The notes under the pieces: generated by a model
Seen by the model: the letters and a program-made list of their open reading frames with translations, nothing else
The model's database searches: none
Told to the model about the DNA's origin: nothing
Made by a program: the position numbers and the translations under genes
Source: Pedobacter sp. BMA
Lineage (GTDB): Bacteria; Bacteroidota; Bacteroidia; Sphingobacteriales; Sphingobacteriaceae
Length of the DNA: 64,000 bases
Assembly: GCF_001027745.1 (NCBI RefSeq)
Contig: NZ_LECU01000001.1
Span: 541,050-605,049 of the forward strand
Direction: 5' to 3'
In this document: positions 8,648 to 16,700 of the stretch, in pieces
How positions within the stretch are numbered: position 1 is the stretch's first letter
How the letters are laid out: each line of letters begins with the position of its first letter

Positions 8648-9568
8648 TTAGTTAATGTGCTCCGAACTTAGCTTTTTATTATACCTGAACTTATTCAGTT
8701 CCTCCGAAGCCTGAGGCAAATTATCGCCCGAAAGAATATCTGCTCCATTATTCACCAAATGATAATAAACATTCTTCGCCGGACTAGTAATGGCACTTTT
8801 ATCAATATTTCCGATTGTACCTAGTATAGTAGTGATTCCCTTAGAATGAAGAAACTGATATAATTCCTTTTCCGGAGCAGAAACGCCAACAAAGGCAACA
8901 ATCCTGCTATCTGGAATTCCCAGACCATTCAGTCTTTTCAACTCCGCTTTTTTCTGAACAGATGCTGAAATCATTAAATCGGGCGCCAATTGATGAACTT
9001 CCCTGGCCTGATCTGCAGTATAGGTGATGATAATGGAATTACTTTCAACCTTATATTGCCTCACCTTTTCAATTACTTTAGCATAGGAGACCCCTTTTTT
9101 TAAATCTATAGTCAATAGAACTTTTCCTTTGCTCCAACTCAAAACGCTATCTAAAGTAGGAATTTTAAAGCTGGTCTCTTTCCCTGCATAATCTTTTAAA
9201 TTAAATGCTTTCAATTCTTCATAAGTATAACTACCGATATTCCCCTTTCCTGTTGATGTCCTTTCCAGTTGATCATCATGCATAATCACCATTACAGAAT
9301 CTTTACTATACGCAATATCAAACTCTATAATCACAGGATTAAAAGTCGTTGCATTTTCAAACGTTTCAATGCAGTTCTCAGGAAATCCAGGCATCGGCCC
9401 ACCCCGGTGCGCACTAATTAGTGGAAAACGGTTTTCCGGTGTCCATTTTAAAAAACCGTATAATTCCCCGGTATTATTAAAACGAATATAATGATGAACT
9501 TTTTCCTTTTGCTTACACGAGGTAAATACAACAACAAAAGCAAGAAAAAGCAGCTGACGAAATTTCAT
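8648..9568 (-). CDS. Glycerophosphodiester phosphodiesterase, lipoprotein
   Basis: A 306-residue protein with a lipoprotein signal (lipid Cys at residue 18, FTSC) and a GDPD TIM-barrel. Catalytic landmarks are H54-R-G, the downstream 'PENCIETF' acidic segment, 'EFDIAYSKD' metal ligands and 'MHDD' general acid-base His. It hydrolyses glycerophosphodiesters to glycerol-3-phosphate and alcohol, here at the cell envelope. Its promoter box TATTTTTG ends 5 bases upstream of the start codon, so the mRNA may be leaderless. Confidence 0.88.
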   Translation of the reverse strand: MKFRQLLFLAFVVVFTSCKQKEKVHHYIRFNNTGELYGFLKWTPENRFPLISAHRGGPMPGFPENCIETFENATTFNPVIIEFDIAYSKDSVMVIMHDDQLERTSTGKGNIGSYTYEELKAFNLKDYAGKETSFKIPTLDSVLSWSKGKVLLTIDLKKGVSYAKVIEKVRQYKVESNSIIITYTADQAREVHQLAPDLMISASVQKKAELKRLNGLGIPDSRIVAFVGVSAPEKELYQFLHSKGITTILGTIGNIDKSAITSPAKNVYYHLVNNGADILSGDNLPQASEELNKFRYNKKLSSEHIN

Positions 9569-9572
9569 GGTT

Positions 9573-9580
9573 CAAAAATA
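9573..9580 (-). promoter_or_regulatory. Predicted -7 box of the GDPD gene
   Basis: The minus strand reads TATTTTTG followed by only four bases (AACC) before the ATG. Transcription would start at or inside the start codon, suggesting a leaderless message. Confidence 0.4.
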
Positions 9581-9643
9581 GAAAAAATTGGACGATGTGA
9601 GAGCGCCTTTTACGGCTTACCTTTAAACCCTCCGCCTTTTTAT

Positions 9644-9651
9644 TATCTTTG
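9644..9651 (+). promoter_or_regulatory. Predicted -7 box of the glycyl-tRNA synthetase gene
   Basis: TATCTTTG is an exact TAnnTTTG match. The start codon follows 8 bases later, so the leader would be absent or a couple of bases long. Confidence 0.5.
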
Positions 9652-9659
9652 CCTCTATT

Positions 9660-11303
9660 ATGGCTCAAAAGAATAACGACGAACAATTTAAAAATGTAAT
9701 CTCACACGCTAAAGAATATGGTTTTGTATTCCAGAGCAGTGAAATATATGATGGCTTAAGTGCTGTTTACGATTATGGCCAGCTCGGTGCCGAACTAAAA
9801 AACAATATCAAATCATATTGGTGGAAAGCCATGGTTCAAATGCATGAGAATATTGTTGGCATCGACTCTGCAATTTTTATGCATCCAAAAGTATGGAAAG
9901 CAAGTGGTCACGTAGATGGATTCAACGACCCAATGATCGATAACAAAGATTCAAAAAAACGTTATCGGGCCGATCAGCTCTTAGAAAACAAAATTGACGA
10001 GTTATATTCAGAGCTGGCTAACTTTAGCTCGGAAAACAAAGCAAAGTTCGAAGAATTCCAACAGGAAATACTAGGCTTAAGTGACGAAGGACAGGCAAGC
10101 TGGATTCCCGGATTTAAAGAAGAAAATTCAATTTTAGATGCCGGACAATACCCTTTTGTAGATGAAGCAAGCTGGAGATTTGTAAAAAAAGGCCTTACAC
10201 TGGAAGTTGAAATGAATCTGGCGCTGAAAGCTGAGAATCTTGCACAACTAAAAGATTTGATTGTTGATTACAAAGTAATCTGCCCAATTTCAAAAACCTC
10301 AAACTGGACCGATGTCCGCCAGTTTAACCTGATGTTTAGCACCCAGTTTGGTGCAATGGCAGAAGGCAGTGACGAAGTTTACCTCCGTCCGGAAACGGCA
10401 CAGGGTATTTTCGTAAACTTTCTAAATGTTCAAAAATCTGGAAGGATGAAAATTCCCTTTGGTATTGCACAGATAGGTAAAGCTTTCCGTAACGAGGTAA
10501 TTGCACGCCAGTTCATTATGCGTATGCGCGAATTCGAACAGATGGAAATGCAATTCTTCGTTCGTCCGGGAGAGGATAAAAAGTGGTTCGAATATTGGAA
10601 AGACGCACGTCTGAAGTGGCATAAAGCGCTGGGAACTAATCCGGAAAAATACCGTTACCACGATCACGTGAAATTGGCCCACTATGCTAACGCTGCAACG
10701 GATATAGAATTTGAATTTCCATTTGGGTTCAAAGAAGTAGAAGGTATACACAGCCGTACTGATTTTGATTTAACTCAACATCAGGAGTTTTCTGGAAAGA
10801 AAATGCAGTATTTCGATAACGATTTAAACGAAGAGGGTAAACCTTACGGTAACTATGTTCCATACGTTATCGAAACATCGATCGGTTTAGACCGCATGTT
10901 CCTCTTAACCATGATCAATGCTTTTGAAGAACAGGACTTAAGTACAGAAGAAAAGCAGGATAGCCGTACTTTATTACGATTACACCCGGCTTTGGCACCT
11001 TACAAGGTGGCTGTTTTCCCACTAACCAAAAAAGATGGTTTACCTGAAAAAGCCCGTGAGATTATGGATGCATTGAAATTCGATTTCAATTGTATTTACG
11101 AAGAAAAAGATGCGATAGGTAAACGTTACCGCCGTCAGGATGCCATTGGTACACCTTTTTGCTTAACAGTAGATCACCAGAGCTTGGAAGACAGTACAGT
11201 TACCATTCGTCACCGCGACAGTATGGAACAGGAACGTATAGCCATTGCCGATTTAGGCAACATTATCGGCAATGCGGTGAGCTGGAAAACACTTTTGGCC
11301 TAA
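9660..11303 (+). CDS. glyQS: Glycine--tRNA ligase (single-chain, class II)
   Basis: A 547-residue class II synthetase of the alpha2 (non-bacterial-tetramer) type. It starts with the family's N-terminal motif 'FVFQSSEIYDGLSAVYDYGQLG', in which the SSEIY and YDYGPLG-like strings are diagnostic. Motif 2 'GKAFRNEVIARQFIMRMREFEQME' lies near residue 275 and motif 3 'ETSIGLDRM' near 407. The anticodon-binding domain occupies about 445-547. It charges tRNA-Gly. It is monocistronic, with a promoter right at the start codon and a strong terminator after it. Confidence 0.96.
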   Translation: MAQKNNDEQFKNVISHAKEYGFVFQSSEIYDGLSAVYDYGQLGAELKNNIKSYWWKAMVQMHENIVGIDSAIFMHPKVWKASGHVDGFNDPMIDNKDSKKRYRADQLLENKIDELYSELANFSSENKAKFEEFQQEILGLSDEGQASWIPGFKEENSILDAGQYPFVDEASWRFVKKGLTLEVEMNLALKAENLAQLKDLIVDYKVICPISKTSNWTDVRQFNLMFSTQFGAMAEGSDEVYLRPETAQGIFVNFLNVQKSGRMKIPFGIAQIGKAFRNEVIARQFIMRMREFEQMEMQFFVRPGEDKKWFEYWKDARLKWHKALGTNPEKYRYHDHVKLAHYANAATDIEFEFPFGFKEVEGIHSRTDFDLTQHQEFSGKKMQYFDNDLNEEGKPYGNYVPYVIETSIGLDRMFLLTMINAFEEQDLSTEEKQDSRTLLRLHPALAPYKVAVFPLTKKDGLPEKAREIMDALKFDFNCIYEEKDAIGKRYRRQDAIGTPFCLTVDHQSLEDSTVTIRHRDSMEQERIAIADLGNIIGNAVSWKTLLA

Positions 11304-11340
11304 CCAGAAACACATTTCTCAACACATTAACTTAGATATG

Positions 11341-11372
11341 AAGTCGCAAGCAAAAGCTTGCGACTTTTTTTT
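11341..11372 (+). terminator. Intrinsic terminator after glycyl-tRNA synthetase
   Basis: AAGTCGCAAGC (11341-11351) and GCTTGCGACTT (11356-11366) form a perfect 11-bp stem with an AAAA loop, followed by six further T residues. Confidence 0.9.
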
Positions 11373-11471
11373 GGACCTTTTAAGCCCCTAAAACACATTT
11401 GAACTGAATCCCTAAAAAACTTATATTAGCACCCAATTAATCAAACAAATAACTATCACAATTTTACGCTC

Positions 11472-12344
11472 GTGAAAACAAACAAACTTTTTATTGTTCT
11501 GGCCTGCCTGTGCCTCATCATCATTTCTGCCTGCAAAAAAGAAATCGACTGGAGTTCTGAGCAGGGAAAATCCACAATGAGTGGAAAAATTGACGGTATT
11601 TTACTCGAATGCACCACCTCCGCAGCAGCATTTTACCCACTCGGTAACAAAACAACAGTACAAATTATCGGGTCAAAAGAATTGAGCGGCTTCAGCTTAA
11701 CCATCGACGATTTCAAAGGTGCAGGGACTTACAATGTTTCTGGCACCAATATGGCTATTTATCTGAAGGGTGTTAGCGGCCTCCAGGATGCTTATCTGGG
11801 TACAACCAACGGAACGATCAAAATTATCAGTTACACGGAAAATAAAATCCTGACGGGCACATTCGAATTTAAAGGGGAAAATACGAATACATCGCTCGAA
11901 AAAACAATCACAGAAGGTAAGTTTTCCATTAGCCTGGTACCAGTTAAATTACCTGAAATAAACAGCACAACCAATAATCTGTCAGCAAAAGTTGATGGCA
12001 TAGCAACTGGTTTTACCGGCGAAGCTATGTCTGCAAATACCGCTATGGGAAAAGTTCTTTCTATCGTTACAGTAAATGGTGATAAAAGAATGATTTTAGC
12101 TACTTCCAGTTATAAAGGAGTTGGCACCTATACCATGCCTGCCGATGCCGATGGTGTTTACATGAAAGACCAAACAGCTACAGGATCATTTTCGAGTGAT
12201 AGCGGCACATTAAAAATCACAAGCGAAACCAGCAACCGGATCAAAGGCACTTTTTCTTTCACCGCTAAGAATGAAGATACCCGCATTAATACCTCAGTAT
12301 CAGTTACAGAAGGCACTTTTGATATTCCATTAACAAAAATGTAA
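11472..12344 (+). CDS. DUF6252-like lipoprotein with two tandem copies of the domain
   Basis: The start is GTG at 11472, which opens a lipoprotein signal ending IISAC. The 290-residue product contains two similar halves. Each begins with 'SGKIDG' or 'SAKVDG' (residues about 35 and 173), passes through a 'FKGAGTYN' / 'YKGVGTYT' turn, and ends with 'TGTFEFKGEN' / 'KGTFSFTAKN' followed by a 'TEGKFSI' / 'TEGTFDI' strand. This pattern matches the DUF6252 family of Bacteroidota. No enzyme motif is visible. It is probably an outer-membrane-attached beta-rich protein of unknown function. A strong terminator follows. Confidence 0.7.
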   Translation: MKTNKLFIVLACLCLIIISACKKEIDWSSEQGKSTMSGKIDGILLECTTSAAAFYPLGNKTTVQIIGSKELSGFSLTIDDFKGAGTYNVSGTNMAIYLKGVSGLQDAYLGTTNGTIKIISYTENKILTGTFEFKGENTNTSLEKTITEGKFSISLVPVKLPEINSTTNNLSAKVDGIATGFTGEAMSANTAMGKVLSIVTVNGDKRMILATSSYKGVGTYTMPADADGVYMKDQTATGSFSSDSGTLKITSETSNRIKGTFSFTAKNEDTRINTSVSVTEGTFDIPLTKM

Positions 12345-12364
12345 AAAACCAGAGCTGATAACTG

Positions 12365-12406
12365 AATGCCCTGGCTGATATAAATTCAGTCAGGGCATTA
12401 TTTTTT
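12365..12406 (+). terminator. Intrinsic terminator after the DUF6252-like gene
   Basis: AATGCCCTGGCTGA (12365-12378) pairs with TCAGTCAGGGCATT (12386-12399) with one G-T wobble and a 7-base loop, then a T-run to 12406. It isolates the following M48/helicase pair from upstream transcription. Confidence 0.88.
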
Positions 12407-12507
12407 ACAGGTATTTCAAGAAGCCATGATTTGTCTCAAAATTTTTATATCTAAATCATTCGGTAGCTGAAGTAGAAAATTGTACCTTGAAACGTAATTT
12501 TTCTCAT

Positions 12508-13722
12508 ATGCTCTTAATCAATAACTACCTGCAAAAAGTAAGCGATTACTTTAAAAATCAGACAAAAACATGGAATTTCTTTGCCATTGATAAAAATAAG
12601 GAAGAGCAGCTGGAACAGTTTAAAACTGAACTGTTAAAAAACACTTACAAATTCGATGAAAAAAGTGATCAGTTTATTTACGATAAAGTTAACAAAGCCA
12701 AAGAACACCTTAACCTCGGCACACTACCTGTTACGGTTTATCAGGCGCAATATTCTGATGAATTAAATGCTAATATCGTTTATTTAAATAATGAGGCCCA
12801 CATTGTATTTAGTGGTTCGATTACGAAAATATTAAACGAAGAAGAGTTACTTGCAGTGTTGGCACATGAACTTTCTCATATTAAGCTTTACACCATGCTT
12901 AACGGAGATCTGGAAATTGCCGACCGCATTATTACTTCAATAGCAAATAATTACGGCAGCGAACCCGCCTGGTTTGAAACTGCCAGGCTATTCAGGCTCT
13001 ATACCGAAATATTTTGCGATCGGGGCGCTTACACTGTTCTTCAAAATATCGACCCCATTATCACAAGTCTGGTAAAAGCCTCAACAGGTTTAGAAAACGT
13101 GAACGTAGAAAGCTATCTGAAACAGGCCGACGAATTATTGTCAAGGGATAATAATTTTAAAACCGCTGCTGCTACTCATCCCGAAAACTTTATCCGTGCA
13201 AAAGCAATTCAGCTTTGGCATATGAAAAAAGAAGAAGCTGAAAAGGAAATTACGACCATGATTGAGGGCCTGACCGATATAGACCAGCTCGATATTTTTA
13301 AACAAAAAGAGCTTTCCTTGCTAACCCAAAAATTCATCAGCTTAATGCTAAAACCAGGGTGGTTTAAATCAGTCACTGTAATGAGTCTGGCAAAACAATA
13401 CTTTCCTTCCTATAAGAGTGATGACAGCATACTGCTTGGAGAAGATATGGTTGAAAGTTTTAAAAATGCCCATCAGAGCATTAAGGATTACTTTAGCTAT
13501 GTATTAATGGATTTTGCTATGGCTGATCCGTCGCTCGAAGAAGTTCCGTCGGGGTGGGCCTTTCAGCTGGCCGAAGATCTCTTTCTGAAAGAAACATTTG
13601 ACGAGCTAATTAAAAAAGAACTGAAATTCAGTGATAAAAAACTCCAGCAATACAGACAGAAAACATTGTCAGCTTATTATGAAGTCAAAGAAAGCGATAG
13701 CGAACAGATTTATGACGGGTAA
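12508..13722 (+). CDS. Soluble M48-family zinc metallopeptidase, partner of the downstream helicase
   Basis: I choose ATG at 12508 (404 residues); an in-frame TTG at 12487 would add seven residues. The zinc site is clear: H120-E-L-S-H124 and the third ligand E167 in 'EIFCDRGAY', the EIxxD pattern of M48 proteases, plus 'THPENFIRAKAI' near residue 230, typical of the family. Unlike HtpX or Ste24 there is no membrane segment and no signal peptide, so the enzyme is predicted to be cytoplasmic. The C-terminal 160 residues are helical and match nothing I recognise. A terminator precedes the gene and the 1823-residue helicase starts 52 bases after it, so the two are likely cotranscribed. Substrate unknown; a protease effector or regulator of the helicase is inference. 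Confidence 0.8.
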   Translation: MLLINNYLQKVSDYFKNQTKTWNFFAIDKNKEEQLEQFKTELLKNTYKFDEKSDQFIYDKVNKAKEHLNLGTLPVTVYQAQYSDELNANIVYLNNEAHIVFSGSITKILNEEELLAVLAHELSHIKLYTMLNGDLEIADRIITSIANNYGSEPAWFETARLFRLYTEIFCDRGAYTVLQNIDPIITSLVKASTGLENVNVESYLKQADELLSRDNNFKTAAATHPENFIRAKAIQLWHMKKEEAEKEITTMIEGLTDIDQLDIFKQKELSLLTQKFISLMLKPGWFKSVTVMSLAKQYFPSYKSDDSILLGEDMVESFKNAHQSIKDYFSYVLMDFAMADPSLEEVPSGWAFQLAEDLFLKETFDELIKKELKFSDKKLQQYRQKTLSAYYEVKESDSEQIYDG

Positions 13723-13774
13723 ACACCGGTAACATCCTTCTCAAAATAATTTGCCATTTGCTAAAAAAACAACC

Positions 13775-16700
13775 ATGACTCCTGATAAAATTACATTCAA
13801 AACTTTCCTCAATACAGCTTTTGATAAGGGCCAGTACGCAACTGATGATATTATTGCTTTTGTGACCCCGCTATTTGAAGAAGTTTTAAGTTTTCACGAA
13901 AATAACCAGGTTGCACCCTTTTATAATGACGATGCCATCTTTATTACAGAAGCTGCAATTGATATTGATGAAAATCTCACATCACGCCCTCAATACAATA
14001 CTTCGAAAATCACTGAACTGTTTAAATCTCTGAAATCTAAACAATTCCATATTGTTGAACGCGAAAAATTAGAGGCCGATATAGACAAGGGGACTTATAA
14101 CAGCGAAACGGTTCATATTCACACAGCTATCAATGAACCATTAAGTTACCCTGCTTATTTAACCGGATACAACTGTTTTGAAATATTACTCAATCATCAC
14201 GATGCGCAGACAGATATTTTTTGCCTCGGACTGATATTGGGAAGTTTAGCTTTGAGCTTAAACCTGTACGACAAGGATGATCTGGTTACCTTTACCAGAT
14301 ACCGCCAGAATCCGGTTCAGTATAACCAGCGCATACATCCTACCATAAGTGCACTCATTAAGGAAATGACAGAACTGGATCGGCAGTTAAGAAGTCAGGA
14401 TTTGTACGATGTGATTCACCGGTTAAAATTTTACCGCGATTACGACATCGAAAAGCAAGTCGATTTAAGTCATATTGCAGGTTGGGTTAATAAGGAACTA
14501 AAGGAACGTAGCCAGTTTATTCTGAATAAATTACGAAACAGGTTGTTTGATACCAGCAGAAGAAACAGGCTGTTATACTATAAGCCCAATATGCGTTTTG
14601 TAAACCTGACGGTAAGCAGTGTACCTATGGTTTTGCATTATCAAAGTATTCGCCCCGACCTTCTCTTTACATGGAACAGTGAAATTTCTGCCAAAGTTAA
14701 AGGCATGAAAGAAATTGTACTGAACAAGTATCTGCGTTTTGAAGATCACAATTATTTACCAGGTGCGTTAGACAAGATCAGGGTAGAAAGTCAGAGAGAT
14801 ATTCAGGAGTATGGATTTAGTCAGTTAAAACTGGTAATCACGTTTTTAAACTGGCACAACTTAAAGGAAGATATCAGTGAGCGTATTCAAAGTCCGCTGT
14901 TGATGATCCCTGTAGAACTTAAAAAAACAAAAAAATTAAAGGAAGATCATTATACCGTTCAGGTTCTTGATAATGCCGCCGAAGTAAACCCGGTACTGGC
15001 TAATCAGCTTCGTGAACTATATGGAATTAAACTGCCCGATTTTGTTGATCTTGATGAAATGAGTATTGAACAATTTTATCAGATCTTAAAATCGCAGATA
15101 GATAGTGCAAACCAGGGAATACAGCTTCAGTTTATACAGAAACCCCTCATAAAGCTCATTCATGGCGTAGCCAAACAAACTGTTGGAAACTACCGTAAAC
15201 GCCTGCGAAAAAACTCAGGTTTAGACAGCTATAAAAATATTGGATACAGCTACCAGCATGAACATTTTAAACCCCTTGGATTAGAAATATTTAAACAAAG
15301 AATTGAACAGAATCCTTCATTTCTTGAATTTTTAATTAACGACGAGATAAAACTGGCCAGTAAGCAACTTACCGGAGACCAGAATAACGGACGTGAGCTT
15401 TTTGAATTAACTGAAAATGCAAATAACCCCTACAGCTGGGATTTTGATACCTGCAACATGGTTCTGGGCAATTTCAACTATAAAAAAATGAGCCTGGTTC
15501 GCGATTACAACCATGTTATCGATAACAAAGTTCAGCATGAGGTGTTCGAATCACTTTTCAGTAATCAGCCGAAGCAGATCAGGGAACATCATATCAATTT
15601 AAATAAGCTTGAAGACTGGAATCATGTAATCACAGCCGACCCTGCACAAACAAAGGCCATTCTGCAAAGCCGTACCGGCGAAAGCTATATTATCCAGGGG
15701 CCGCCTGGAACCGGAAAAAGTCAAACCATTACCAACCTTATCGCCGATTTTTTGGCACAAGGCAAAAATATCCTCTTTGTTTGCGAAAAGAGAGCTGCAC
15801 TGGATGTGGTATTTCATCGCCTTAAACAAAACGGACTTGATGAACTTTGCTGTTACATACACGACAGTCAGGGAGATAAACGCGAATTCATCAAAAATTT
15901 AAAAACAACCTACGAAGAATTTATCCGTAACAGAAAAGATCTGCAACTGATTATTCAAACCAAGCACAGTTTAATCACCGACCTCAATGTACAGCTAAAT
16001 ACCTTACTGCAATTTCATCAGCACCATAACGAAATACCCGAAACAGCAGGCATTCCGATTCGGAAGCTGATTGATAGAGTCATAGAACTTAAAAACCAGA
16101 TTTTACCTTTACAGCCCCGTCAGGAAGAGTTGGTACCCGACTATAAGCAATGGGTAGATTTTGGTGAAATGATTGTAGCACTAAGTAAGCAGCTGGAAGA
16201 AACAGGTGCCGAACCCGAATTTGCCGGTCACCCGCTGAGTAAGTTAAACGATGAGGTTTTTAATCAGGAAAACCCCTTAAATTACCTCGAAAACCTCATT
16301 AAAGATTTGCAGCATTCGCTAACTGATATAGATAACTTTATCCATACCAATCAAATCAGCTCCGAACACTGTACCTATCTTACACAGCTAACAGAACTCG
16401 CTGAAGATGCCCTTTTACTTGCACCCTTTGTAGAATTTAATAACACAGAGTTGCTTGGAGCAAATTCAGCTGCAGCAAAAGCCTTTGATAAGGAAATCAG
16501 TCAGTACAAACAGTTGCAGCAAACGCTCGATAACCTGACCGAACAAAACCTGAACTGGCTTCACAAATTAAGCAGGCAGGATTTGGCAAATGCACTGGCA
16601 CTGGCAGATAAAAATGAAGGTGCTTTTTTTAGTTTTTTAAATGGCAGCTGGAGGACCTTAAAAAAGCAATTACAACAATCTTATAACTTTAGCCAGCATC

